The position numbers and the translations under genes are program-made. The notes under the pieces were generated by a model that saw nothing but the letters and a program-made list of their open reading frames with translations, searched no databases and had not been told where the DNA came from. From assembly GCF_900115095.1 (NCBI RefSeq), contig NZ_FOVH01000001.1, forward strand, positions 248,001 through 312,000: 64,000 nt of DNA, read 5' to 3'. Positions within the stretch are counted from its first letter, which is position 1. Each line of letters begins with the position of its first letter. This stretch comes from Actinomadura madurae. GTDB taxonomy: Bacteria; Actinomycetota; Actinomycetes; Streptosporangiales; Streptosporangiaceae. Below are positions 34,668-42,706 of the stretch, in pieces.

Positions 34668-34995
34668 GACCGTTCCACCCTTGCGAAGAGCCTCAGCCGT
34701 CACGCGAGCGCGCGACCTGACCGGCGGGGCGAAGCCGAAGGCGAGCCCCGCCGGGAAGCTCGCGAAGCGAGGTCGCGCTCGCCCCAAGAACGGTCAAGAT
34801 GCGAGCCGCCAGGCGAGCCTCTTGGGCCGGTCTTGCAGTTAACACGACATGGTACGGTGAAGAGTCGCCGGGATGGGCCCCGGTGCGGTTGGCTGCACCC
34901 TCATGCGGCCCGCCACTCTCTTAACACGCACCATGCGGACCCGTGCGCCCACCGGGCCCTGGATCTGCGGGTGACGAATTCATCGAAGGAGCCAC
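34668..34995 (+). other. Intergenic region between ribF and rpsO: hairpin cluster and rpsO leader
   Basis: No gene is seen. Positions 34704-34782 form a nested inverted repeat: outer GCGCGACCT/AGGTCGCGC (34710-34718 with 34770-34778), an inner 10-bp stem CCGGCGGGGC/GCCCCGCCGG (34721-34730 with 34745-34754), and two small GAA-triloop hairpins (GCC-GAA-GGC at 34734-34742 and CTCGC-GAA-GCGAG at 34759-34771). A further CCCAAGA/TCTTGGG dyad spans 34783-34826, with GCGAGCC repeated three times. The outer stem competes with the second triloop hairpin, as in an attenuator. Downstream, TACGGT (34853-34858) may be the rpsO -10 box, followed by a leader with GGTGC/GCACC. Confidence 0.6.
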
Positions 34996-35265
34996 GTGTC
35001 GCTCGACACCGCCACCAAGAACCAGATCATCGCCGAGTACGCGACCACTGAGGGTGACACCGGATCCCCGGAGGTCCAGGTCGCGCTGCTGACGCGCCGT
35101 ATCAACGATCTGACCGAGCACCTCAAGGAGCACAAGCACGACCACCACAGCCGCCGCGGCCTCCTGCTGCTGGTCGGCCGTCGTCGCCGGCTCCTGAAGT
35201 ACCTGAGCAACAAGGACATCAACCGCTACCGGCAGCTGATCGAGCGACTCGGACTGCGCCGCTAG
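34996..35265 (+). CDS. rpsO: 30S ribosomal protein S15
   Basis: S15 binds 16S rRNA at the central-domain three-way junction and helps bridge the subunits. The 89-residue chain is full length with the conserved [20 protein letters not shown] and [24 protein letters not shown] 34996 has AAGGAG upstream. A strong terminator follows, then pnp, the standard rpsO-pnp pairing. Confidence 0.98.
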   Translation: MSLDTATKNQIIAEYATTEGDTGSPEVQVALLTRRINDLTEHLKEHKHDHHSRRGLLLLVGRRRRLLKYLSNKDINRYRQLIERLGLRR

Positions 35266-35272
35266 TGCGGTC

Positions 35273-35306
35273 GGGGAGTGGCCCGCGGGGCCACTCCCTT
35301 CCTTTT
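35273..35306 (+). terminator. Intrinsic terminator after rpsO
   Basis: GGGAGTGGCCC/GGGCCACTCCC forms an 11-bp perfect stem (35274-35284 with 35288-35298) with a three-base loop, followed by TTCCTTTT. Read-through probably feeds pnp, as in other actinomycetes. Confidence 0.85.
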
Positions 35307-35410
35307 ACGGCCGGCGGGCCAGGTGGCCCCGGCCGGACAACTACAGACAAGCCTCGCGGACACCGCTGGTGCGGGCCGGTCCTCGGTAGTGGCTTCCGGA
35401 TCCGTTCCGC

Positions 35411-35467
35411 CTTGTCGGCGGACCTGCCGATCCGGGTGCTTCGATCGAAGACCGGCAGCGTGACAAG
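35411..35467 (+). promoter_or_regulatory. Long interrupted hairpin in the pnp leader
   Basis: Three nested stems: CTTGTC/GACAAG (35411-35416 with 35462-35467), CTGCCG/CGGCAG (35424-35429 with 35453-35458) and CTTC GATC GAAG (35439-35450). In Streptomyces the rpsO-pnp gap carries a hairpin cut by RNase III that controls PNPase level; this is the likely equivalent, by position and shape only. Confidence 0.5.
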
Positions 35468-35518
35468 CCAACGGGAAACGGCCGCGAGGACCGAAATGGA
35501 ACCTTGAGGAGGTTTCCC

Positions 35519-37969
35519 GTGACAGAAGCCGTGCGCATCGATGGCGCGCAGAGCACCGAGGCCGTCATCGACAACGGCACGTTCGGCACCCGGACCATCC
35601 GGTTCGAGACGGGCCGGCTGGCCCGGCAGGCCGCCGGCTCCGCCGTCGCCTACCTCGACGACGACACGATGGTGCTGTCGGCGACCACCGCGTCCAAGAA
35701 GCCCAAGGACAACCTGGACTTCTTCCCGCTGACCGTGGACGTCGAGGAGCGGATGTACGCGGCGGGGCGCATCCCCGGCTCGTTCTTCCGCCGTGAGGGC
35801 CGTCCCTCCGAGGACGCGATCCTCACCTGCCGGCTGATCGACCGGCCGCTGCGCCCGTCGTTCACCAAGGGCCTGCGCAACGAGATCCAGGTCGTCGAGA
35901 CGATCATGGCGCTGCACCCCGACCACCTGTACGACGTCGTGGCGATCAACGCCGCGTCGCTGTCCACGCAGCTGGCCGGCCTGCCGTTCTCCGGCCCGAT
36001 CGGCGGCGTCCGCGTCGCGCTGATCGAGGGCCAGTGGGTGGGCTTCCCGACCCACCCCGAGCTGGAGCGCGCCACCTTCGACATGGTCGTGGCCGGCCGC
36101 GTGCTGGCGGACGGCGATGTCGCGATCATGATGGTCGAGGCGGAGTCCACCCGCGACACCATCAAGCTCGTCGGAGAGGGCGCGACCGCCCCGACCGAGG
36201 AGACCGTCGCCGAGGGCCTTGAGGCGGCCAAGCCGTTCATCAAGGTGCTGTGCAAGGCGCAGAGCGACCTCGCGGCCGTCGCCGCGAAGGAGACGGCCGA
36301 GTACCCGATCTTCCTGGACTACCAGGACGATGTGCTCGCCGCCGTCACCGACGCCGTCAGCGACGACCTCGCGCAGGCGCTCACCATCGCCGGCAAGCAG
36401 GAGCGCGAGACCCGGCTGGACGAGATCAAGGCGACCGCCGCGGAGAAGCTCGCCGAGCAGTTCGAGGGGCGCGAGAAGGAGATCTCCGCCGCCTACCGCG
36501 CCGTCACCAAGAAGCTGGTCCGCGAGCGGGTCATCCGCGACGGGCTGCGCATCGACGGCCGCGGCCTGAAGGACATCCGGCAGCTGACCGCCGAGGCGCA
36601 CGTTATCCCGCGCGTGCACGGCTCGGCGCTGTTCGAGCGCGGCGAGACGCAGATCCTCGGCGTGACGACGCTGAACATGCTCCGCATGGAGCAGACGATC
36701 GACACGCTGAACCCCGAGCGCACCAAGCGCTACATGCACAACTACAACTTCCCGCCGTACTCCACCGGTGAGACGGGCCGGGTCGGCTCGCCGAAGCGGC
36801 GCGAGATCGGGCACGGCGCCCTCGCCGAGCGCGCCCTGATCCCGGTGCTGCCGACCCGCGAGGAGTTCCCGTACGCGATCCGGCAGGTGTCGGAGGCGCT
36901 CGGCTCCAACGGCTCCACCTCGATGGGCTCGGTCTGCGCGTCCACCATGTCGCTGCTGGACGCGGGCGTCCCGCTCAAGCAGATGGTGGCGGGCATCGCG
37001 ATGGGCCTGATCAACGAGGGCGACGAGTACGTCACGCTCACCGACATCCTCGGCGCCGAGGACGCGTTCGGCGACATGGACTTCAAGGTCGCCGGCACCC
37101 GCGACCTGATCACCGCGCTGCAGCTGGACACCAAGCTCGACGGCATCCCCGCCTCGGTGCTGGCCAGCGCGCTGCGGCAGGCCAAGGGCGCCCGCCTGGC
37201 GATCCTGGACGTGATGCAGGAGGCCATCGAGGCGCCCGCCGAGATGAGCCCGAACGCGCCGCGGATCATCACTATCAAGGTCCCGGTCGACAAGATCGGC
37301 GAGGTCATCGGCCCCAAGGGCAAGATGATCAACTCGATCCAGGACGACACCGGCGCCGACATCACGATCGAGGACGACGGCACGATCTACGTCGGCGCCA
37401 CCGACGGGCCGTCCGCCGAGGCCGCCCGGCAGGCGATCAACTCGATCGCGAACCCGCACATGCCGGAGGTCGGCGAGCGGTTCCTCGGCACCGTCGTCAA
37501 GACCACGACGTTCGGCGCGTTCGTGTCGCTGCTGCCCGGCAAGGACGGCCTGCTGCACGTGTCGCAGATCCGCAAGCTGCACGGCGGCGCCCGGATCGAG
37601 AACGTCGACGACGTGATGGGCGTCGGCGAGAAGATCCAGGTCGAGGTCACCGAGATCGACCAGCGCGGCAAGCTGTCGCTGGTGCCGGTCGAGGTGGTGG
37701 AGCGCGAGGCCGCCGACAAGGCGGAGGGCGGCGAGGGCGGCGCCCCGGCCGCCGCGCCCGGCGAGGACGACTCCGGCGAGCGCCGGGAGCGCCGCGACGA
37801 CGGCGAGCGGCGCGGGCCGCGGCGCCGCCGCACCCGCCGCGGCGCCGCCGCACCCGCCGCGGCGGCGACGACGCCGGCCAGCGCAACTCCTGACCCCGGC
37901 ATGACCGGCCGGCCCGCCCGTCACGGGCGGGCCGGCCGTTTTCCCACCATGGAATGTGAGCGACAGTGA
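35519..37969 (+). CDS. pnp: Polynucleotide phosphorylase with frameshifted C-terminus
   Basis: PNPase degrades RNA 3' to 5' with phosphate and adds 3' tails. The 816-residue frame has two RNase PH domains (about 20-150 and 340-560), a KH domain (about 581-645) and an S1 domain (about 652-725), all intact. GTG 35519 has GAGGAGG six bases upstream. The tail is odd: a perfect 20-base tandem duplication (37821-37860) shifts the frame after RRRRTRRG. With one copy the protein would end GDDAGQRNS at a TGA at 37891-37893, just before the terminator. As written it runs through the terminator hairpin and stops at 37969, overlapping the next gene's GTG. Catalysis should be unaffected. Confidence 0.95.
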   Translation: MTEAVRIDGAQSTEAVIDNGTFGTRTIRFETGRLARQAAGSAVAYLDDDTMVLSATTASKKPKDNLDFFPLTVDVEERMYAAGRIPGSFFRREGRPSEDAILTCRLIDRPLRPSFTKGLRNEIQVVETIMALHPDHLYDVVAINAASLSTQLAGLPFSGPIGGVRVALIEGQWVGFPTHPELERATFDMVVAGRVLADGDVAIMMVEAESTRDTIKLVGEGATAPTEETVAEGLEAAKPFIKVLCKAQSDLAAVAAKETAEYPIFLDYQDDVLAAVTDAVSDDLAQALTIAGKQERETRLDEIKATAAEKLAEQFEGREKEISAAYRAVTKKLVRERVIRDGLRIDGRGLKDIRQLTAEAHVIPRVHGSALFERGETQILGVTTLNMLRMEQTIDTLNPERTKRYMHNYNFPPYSTGETGRVGSPKRREIGHGALAERALIPVLPTREEFPYAIRQVSEALGSNGSTSMGSVCASTMSLLDAGVPLKQMVAGIAMGLINEGDEYVTLTDILGAEDAFGDMDFKVAGTRDLITALQLDTKLDGIPASVLASALRQAKGARLAILDVMQEAIEAPAEMSPNAPRIITIKVPVDKIGEVIGPKGKMINSIQDDTGADITIEDDGTIYVGATDGPSAEAARQAINSIANPHMPEVGERFLGTVVKTTTFGAFVSLLPGKDGLLHVSQIRKLHGGARIENVDDVMGVGEKIQVEVTEIDQRGKLSLVPVEVVEREAADKAEGGEGGAPAAAPGEDDSGERRERRDDGERRGPRRRRTRRGAAAPAAAATTPASATPDPGMTGRPARHGRAGRFPTMECERQ
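37821..37860 (+). repeat. Perfect 20-bp tandem duplication in pnp
   Basis: The unit ggcgccgccgcacccgccgc occurs twice in direct succession (37821-37840 and 37841-37860). Twenty is not a multiple of three, so the second copy changes the reading frame of the PNPase tail. Removal of one copy restores a stop at 37891-37893. Confidence 0.95.
37906..37942 (+). terminator. Intrinsic terminator of pnp
   Basis: CGGCCGGCCCGCCCG and its complement form a perfect 15-bp stem with a TCA loop (37921-37923), followed by TTTT. It begins 13 bases after the ancestral pnp stop but lies inside the extended pnp frame, so translating ribosomes could now disturb it. Confidence 0.85.
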
Positions 37970-39285
37970 CCCTGCCGGCGAGGGCGCAGGAGCCCGGCAC
38001 CACCACCACGATCCACACCGACGGTGCCGGCGCGGTGCGCCGCACCGTCCTGCCCGGCGGGCTGCGGATCATCACCGAGTCGATGCCGACCGTGCGGTCC
38101 GCCGCGTTCGGCATCTGGTCGGCGGTCGGCTCCCGCGACGAGGCGCCCGCCGACGCGGGCGCCAGCCACTACCTGGAGCACGTGCTGTTCAAGGGCACGC
38201 GGCGGCGGTCGGCGCTGGAGATCTCCGCGGCGATCGACGCGGTCGGCGGCGACCTCAACGCGTTCACCGCCAAGGAGTACACCTGCTACTACGCGCGGGT
38301 GCTGGACGCCGACCTGCCGCTCGCGGTGGACGTGGTGTCCGACATGGTCGCCGAGTCGGTGAACCGCCCCGAGGACGTCGAGGCCGAGCGCGGGGTGATC
38401 CTCGAAGAGATCCACATGCGCGACGACGACCCGGGCGACCTGATCCACGACGAGTTCGCCACCGCGCTGTACGGCGACACCCCGCTCGGGCGCCCGATCC
38501 TCGGCACCGAGGAGTCGATCAACGCGCTGTCCCGGGACCGGATCCACGGCTACTACCGGGAGCACTACGTCCCGTCCCGCCTGGTGGTGTCGGTGGCGGG
38601 CAACATCGACCACGACGAGGTCGTCCGGCTGGTGTCCGGGGCGTTCGCCGAGCACCTCGCCGGCGACGCCGCGCCCGCCGCGCCCCGCCTCGACGGGACG
38701 CCGGTGCCGATCGACCCGCGCACCGTCGTCATCGACAAGGACACCGAGCAGGCCCACATCATCCTCGGCGGCGCCGGGACGTCCCGCACCGACGAGCGCA
38801 GGTTCGCGCTCGGCGTGCTGAACGCGGCGCTCGGCGGCGGCATGTCGTCCCGCCTCTTCCAGGAGATCCGCGAGAAGCGCGGCCTGGCGTACTCGGTCTA
38901 CAGCTACACCGCCCAGTACGCCGACACCGGCATCTTCGGGGTCTACGCGGGCTGCCAGCCGGCCAAGGCGGAGGAGGTCCTGGCGATCTGCCGGGACGAG
39001 CTCCACAAGGCGGTGGAGGAGAGCCTCACCGCCGAGGAGCTGGAGCGCGGCAAGGGGCAGCTGCGCGGCGCCATGGTCCTCGGCCTGGAGGACACCGGTT
39101 CCCGGATGAGCCGGATCGGCAAGAGCGAGCTGGTCTACGAGTCGCTGCTGCCGGTGGACGAGGTCCTGGCGCGGATCGAGGCCGTCACCCTCGACGACGT
39201 CCGGGCCGTCGCGGCCGAGGTCCTGGCGGGCCCGCGGGCCCTCACCGTGATCGGGCCGGTCGGGGACCGGGACTTCGCCGACTGA
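37966..39285 (+). CDS. M16 family zinc peptidase
   Basis: A 439-residue processing-peptidase-like (pitrilysin/M16) protein, usually encoded after pnp. The inverted zinc motif HYLEH is at residues 68-72, with the downstream Glu in [14 protein letters not shown]; the carboxyl domain contains [18 protein letters not shown]. Such proteins act as two-domain peptidases; the substrate is unknown. The GTG at 37966 is the first good start after the pnp terminator and is now overlapped by the extended pnp stop (GTGA). Confidence 0.92.
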   Translation: MTLPARAQEPGTTTTIHTDGAGAVRRTVLPGGLRIITESMPTVRSAAFGIWSAVGSRDEAPADAGASHYLEHVLFKGTRRRSALEISAAIDAVGGDLNAFTAKEYTCYYARVLDADLPLAVDVVSDMVAESVNRPEDVEAERGVILEEIHMRDDDPGDLIHDEFATALYGDTPLGRPILGTEESINALSRDRIHGYYREHYVPSRLVVSVAGNIDHDEVVRLVSGAFAEHLAGDAAPAAPRLDGTPVPIDPRTVVIDKDTEQAHIILGGAGTSRTDERRFALGVLNAALGGGMSSRLFQEIREKRGLAYSVYSYTAQYADTGIFGVYAGCQPAKAEEVLAICRDELHKAVEESLTAEELERGKGQLRGAMVLGLEDTGSRMSRIGKSELVYESLLPVDEVLARIEAVTLDDVRAVAAEVLAGPRALTVIGPVGDRDFAD

Positions 39286-39306
39286 CCGCGGGACGGACTT
39301 GTTAAG

Positions 39307-39353
39307 CGGACCGGAGTCCGTTACTCTTCCGGGAGTAATCGGACTCTGGTCCG
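39307..39353. promoter_or_regulatory. Composite dyad operator before the azoreductase gene
   Basis: CGGACCGGAGTCCG (39307-39320) and CGGACTCTGGTCCG (39340-39353), each a CGGAC-N4-GTCCG palindrome, flank a TTACTC-N6-GAGTAA dyad, so the whole 47 bp is close to one large palindrome. The right half ends at the -10 box TATGCT (39354-39359). No adjacent regulator gene is present. Confidence 0.6.
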
Positions 39354-39378
39354 TATGCTGTCCCGAGAGGAACGCCCC

Positions 39379-40002
39379 ATGTCCCGTCTGCTGCACATCT
39401 CCGCGTCGCCCCGCGGCGGCGCCTCCGAGTCGCTCGCGATCGCGAAGACGTTCCTGGACGCCTACCGCGACGTCCACGGCGACGCCGTCGACCACCTCGA
39501 CCTGTGGGACGGCTCGCTCCCCGAGTTCGGCCCCGCCGGGGCCGGCGCCAAGATGACCGTGTTCGCGGGGGAGGAGCCGTCCGGGGAGCAGGCCGCCGCG
39601 TGGCGGGCCGCCCGCGACGTCTTCGAGCGCTACGACTCCTACGACCGCTACCTTTTCAGCGTGCCGATGTGGAACACCAGCGTTCCGTACATCCTGAAGC
39701 AGTTCATCGACGTCATCTCGCAGCCCGGCTGGGTGTTCGGCTTTGACCCGGAGAAGGGGTACAGCGGCCTGCTGCGCGGCAAGAAGGCCGCCGTCGTCTA
39801 CACCAGCGCCGTCTACGGGGAGGGCCGCCCGCCCGCGTTCGGCCACGACCACCAGGCCCCGTTCTTCGAGGGCTGGCTGCGCTGGACGGGGATCACCGAC
39901 GTCCGCACCGTCGAGTTCCGGCCGGACCTCGCCACCGCCGACGCCGAGACCGGCCGCCGCACCGCGCACTCCGAGGCGCGCGAGCTGGGCAAGCGCTTCT
40001 GA
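39379..40002 (+). CDS. FMN-dependent NADH-azoreductase family protein
   Basis: A 207-residue flavodoxin-like quinone/azo reductase (AzoR family). The FMN phosphate loop is SPRGGASES near residues 9-17, and PMWNTSVPYILKQFIDVI (about 96-113) is the conserved FMN/substrate segment. Members reduce quinones with NADH and protect against electrophiles. ATG 39379 has GAGAGGAA upstream. The strong operator before it suggests induction by a quinone-like or drug-like ligand through an unlinked repressor. Confidence 0.9.
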   Translation: MSRLLHISASPRGGASESLAIAKTFLDAYRDVHGDAVDHLDLWDGSLPEFGPAGAGAKMTVFAGEEPSGEQAAAWRAARDVFERYDSYDRYLFSVPMWNTSVPYILKQFIDVISQPGWVFGFDPEKGYSGLLRGKKAAVVYTSAVYGEGRPPAFGHDHQAPFFEGWLRWTGITDVRTVEFRPDLATADAETGRRTAHSEARELGKRF

Positions 40003-40039
40003 CGATAGGCTCGGGCGGGACGCGAACCGGGAGGAACAC

Positions 40040-40777
40040 GTGATCAAGGTCGGGGTGCTGGGCGCGCGGGGCCGCATGGGAGCCGAGGTGTGCCGTGCCG
40101 TGCAGGGGGCGGATGACCTGGAGCTCGTCGCCGCCGTCGACCAGGGCGACAAGCTCGACGCCCTGACCGCCGCCGAGGCCGTCGTCGACTTCACCCACCC
40201 CGGCGTCGTCATGGACAACCTGAGATGGTGCGTCGAGCAGGGCCTGCACGCCGTCGTCGGCACCAGCGGCTTCGATCCGTCCCGCCTCGACACCGTCCGC
40301 TCCTGGCTCACCGACGAGTCGGCCGGCAACGTCATCATCGCCCCGAACTTCGGGATCGGCGCGGTGCTGATGATGCACTTCGCGCAGAAGGCGGCCCCCT
40401 TCTTCGAGTCCGTCGAGATCGTCGAGACGCACCACCCGAACAAGGTCGACGCCCCGTCCGGCACCGCGTACCGCACCGCCGAGCTGGTCGCCGCAGCCCG
40501 CGCCGAGTCCGGGGTGTCCCGGTCCCCGGACGCCACCACCTCCGAGATCGAGGGGGCGCGCGGCGCCGACGTGGACGGCGTGCGGGTGCACGCGGTCCGC
40601 ATGTCCGGCGCCGTCGCCCACCAGGAGGTCGTCCTCGGCGGCCACGGCGAGCTGTTCACCATCCGGCACGACTCGATGAACCGCGAGTCGTTCATGCCCG
40701 GCGTGCTGCTCGCCGTCCGCAGGGTCCCCGAGCTGGACCGGCTCACGATCGGCATCGAGTCGCTCCTCGGGCTGTGA
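40040..40777 (+). CDS. dapB: 4-hydroxy-tetrahydrodipicolinate reductase DapB
   Basis: DapB reduces hydroxytetrahydrodipicolinate with NAD(P)H in the diaminopimelate/lysine pathway, one step after DapA (encoded at 56430). The 245-residue chain has the nucleotide-binding GARGRMG (8-14), FTHP, and the catalytic ETHHPNKVDAPSGT (about 131-144). GTG 40040 has GGGAGGAA upstream. It overlaps the next gene by one base (TGATG), so it is in an operon with the transglutaminase-like and GNAT genes. Confidence 0.96.
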   Translation: MIKVGVLGARGRMGAEVCRAVQGADDLELVAAVDQGDKLDALTAAEAVVDFTHPGVVMDNLRWCVEQGLHAVVGTSGFDPSRLDTVRSWLTDESAGNVIIAPNFGIGAVLMMHFAQKAAPFFESVEIVETHHPNKVDAPSGTAYRTAELVAAARAESGVSRSPDATTSEIEGARGADVDGVRVHAVRMSGAVAHQEVVLGGHGELFTIRHDSMNRESFMPGVLLAVRRVPELDRLTIGIESLLGL

Positions 40778-41304
40778 TGGACTTCGCCGCCGACCCCTGG
40801 GACTACCTCGCCGCGTCCGAGGCGATCGACATCGAGCACCCGCTCGTCCAGTCGATCGCCTCGGAGCTGCGCACCGGCGACGACATCGCCTACGCCCGCG
40901 CGGCGTTCGACCACGTCCGCGACCGGATCTCGCACCCGATGGACACCGGCGACACCCGCGTCACGTGGCGCGCCTCGGACGTCCTCGACCAGGGCACCGG
41001 CCTCTGCTTCGCCCAGTCGCACGCCTTCGTCGCCCTCCTCCGCGCGGGCGGCGTCCAGGCGGGCCTCTGCTACCAGCTGTGCCCCGGCTTCGTCCACGGC
41101 CTGGCCGCCGCCCTGATCGACGACCGCTGGGTCCGCCTGGATCCGCGCGGCACGGACGTGGCCTTCTCCGCGTCCGAGGACGCGCTGGCCCACCCCGCCG
41201 ACCCGATCCTCCCGACCGTCCACGCGGTGCCGCACCCCACGGTCCTGAAGGCTCTGCAGGGCATGGAGACCCTCACCGTCGCCGGCCTTCCGGAGACCCT
41301 GTGA
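40777..41304 (+). CDS. Transglutaminase-like (cysteine peptidase fold) protein
   Basis: A 175-residue transglutaminase-like protein. A full triad is visible: Cys77 in GTGLCFAQSHAF, His in CPGFVHGLAA (about 110) and Asp in RLDPRG (about 124). The order Cys-His-Asp and spacing fit bacterial transglutaminase-like peptidases or amide hydrolases. There is no signal peptide. It starts within the dapB stop and overlaps the GNAT gene by four bases, so the three are tightly coupled. The substrate is unknown. Confidence 0.85.
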   Translation: MDFAADPWDYLAASEAIDIEHPLVQSIASELRTGDDIAYARAAFDHVRDRISHPMDTGDTRVTWRASDVLDQGTGLCFAQSHAFVALLRAGGVQAGLCYQLCPGFVHGLAAALIDDRWVRLDPRGTDVAFSASEDALAHPADPILPTVHAVPHPTVLKALQGMETLTVAGLPETL

Positions 41305-41747
41305 CGGACGTCCGCCCGGCCGCCGCGGCCGACTACGACCGCATCATCGCCGTCGTGGACGACTGGTGGGGCCGCGAGATCCACCCCGTCCTGCCCCGCC
41401 TGTTCCTCGACCATTTCCACCGCACCAGCCTCGTCGCCGAGACCCGCGGCGACCTCGCGGCCTTCCTCGTCGGCTTCCTCTCGCCCTCCGACGCGGACAC
41501 GGCCTACGTCCACTTCGCCGGCGTCGCCCCGGCGCACCGCGGCACCGGGCTGGCCCGTCGCCTGTACGAGGCCTTCTTCGCCATGGCCCGCGCCGACGAC
41601 CGCACCACCGTCCGCGCTCTGACGTCCCCCCGGAACACCGCGTCGATCGCCTTCCACCGGGCCATGGGATTCACCACGGCCGACGCCCCCTCCCACGACG
41701 GCCCTGGAGAGGACAAGGTGCTCTTCCACCGCCGCCTCGACGCCTGA
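41301..41747 (+). CDS. GNAT family N-acetyltransferase
   Basis: A 148-residue GNAT acyltransferase. The acetyl-CoA pyrophosphate loop is VAPAHRGTGLARRLYEAF (about 75-92), and the last strand/helix shows the usual NTASIAFHRAMGF. It overlaps the transglutaminase-like gene (GTGA). The substrate is unknown. It is convergent with the sigma factor gene, three bases away. Confidence 0.88.
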   Translation: MTDVRPAAAADYDRIIAVVDDWWGREIHPVLPRLFLDHFHRTSLVAETRGDLAAFLVGFLSPSDADTAYVHFAGVAPAHRGTGLARRLYEAFFAMARADDRTTVRALTSPRNTASIAFHRAMGFTTADAPSHDGPGEDKVLFHRRLDA

Positions 41748-41750
41748 GCG

Positions 41751-42629
41751 TCAGCCGGGGAAGGAGAGGTCCAGCGCGGCGAGGCGGGCGGGGTCGGCCA
41801 GGATGTCGATCTCGACGATCCTGCCGTCCGCGATCGTGAAGGCCAGCACCGACTTCGGCCGGCCGTCCTCGAAGCCGACGATCCCCGCGGTCCCGTTGAC
41901 CAGCGCGGGCACGGACACGCCGGCGCTCTGGCGGAAGGCGAGGGCCTGCCCGGCGACGCCCGCGGCGCCGTGGATCTCGGTCAGGCCGCCGGCGACGGCG
42001 CCGACGTCGGCGCGCAGGACCACGTCCGGGTCCAGGACGGCGACGAGCGCCTCGAAGTCGCCGTCCCGCGCGGCGGCCTGGAACGCGTCGACGACCGCCC
42101 GCTGGCGCACCGGGTCGCGTTCGGGGGACGGCGCCGTCCCGCGCACCCGGCGGCGGGCGCGGCTGGCGAGCTGCCGCGCCGCGGCCGGTGACCGCCCCAC
42201 GATCGGGGCGATCTCCTCGAACGGGACGCCGAAGGTGTCGTGCAGGACGAACGCCAGCCGCTCGGCGGGCGTGAGGGACTCCAGCACCACCAGCAGCGCG
42301 AGCCCGACCGAGTCGGCCATCAGCGCCGCGTGCTCGGGGTCCGGGCCCGCGGCCGGGCCGACGACCGGGTCGGGGAGGCGCTCCTCCAAGGGGGTCTCGC
42401 GGCGGGACGTGCGCGAGCGGAGCATGTCCAGGCACACCCGGCCGACGACGGTCGTCAGCCAGCCGCCCAGGTTCTCGATGCCGCCGGCCCCGGAGCGGCT
42501 GAGCCGCAGCCAGGACTCCTGGACGGCGTCGTCGGCCTCGGCGAGCGAGCCCAGCATCCGGTAGGCGACCGCTCTCAGGTGTGTGCGGTGCTCTTCGAAC
42601 CGCTCGGCCAGAAACTCGCGCTCGTCCAT
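41751..42629 (-). CDS. ECF sigma factor with SnoaL-like C-terminal domain (SigJ type)
   Basis: A 292-residue sigma-70 family factor. Region 2 is in the first 85 residues (RAVAYRMLGSLAEADDAVQESW) and region 4 at about 115-165 (TPAERLAFVLHDTFGVPFEEIAPIVG). The carboxyl 115 residues form a SnoaL/NTF2-like domain, as in SigJ and ECF41-type factors, where that domain replaces an anti-sigma partner. No anti-sigma gene is adjacent. ATG 42629 has GAGGGGAA upstream. The target promoters are unknown. Confidence 0.88.
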   Translation of the reverse strand: MDEREFLAERFEEHRTHLRAVAYRMLGSLAEADDAVQESWLRLSRSGAGGIENLGGWLTTVVGRVCLDMLRSRTSRRETPLEERLPDPVVGPAAGPDPEHAALMADSVGLALLVVLESLTPAERLAFVLHDTFGVPFEEIAPIVGRSPAAARQLASRARRRVRGTAPSPERDPVRQRAVVDAFQAAARDGDFEALVAVLDPDVVLRADVGAVAGGLTEIHGAAGVAGQALAFRQSAGVSVPALVNGTAGIVGFEDGRPKSVLAFTIADGRIVEIDILADPARLAALDLSFPG

Positions 42630-42706
42630 CACGTTCCCCTCGTCGGCTCCGTCATAGCACTGACGGACCGGACGCGGCGGATGTGACCGGCGCTCGCCCG
42701 CGGAGG

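Noticed and set aside
37921..41235. An 1104-residue antisense open frame
   Set aside because: Opposes the M16 peptidase, azoreductase and dapB genes; composition dominated by Ala, Val, Asp, Arg and Gly as expected of a shadow.
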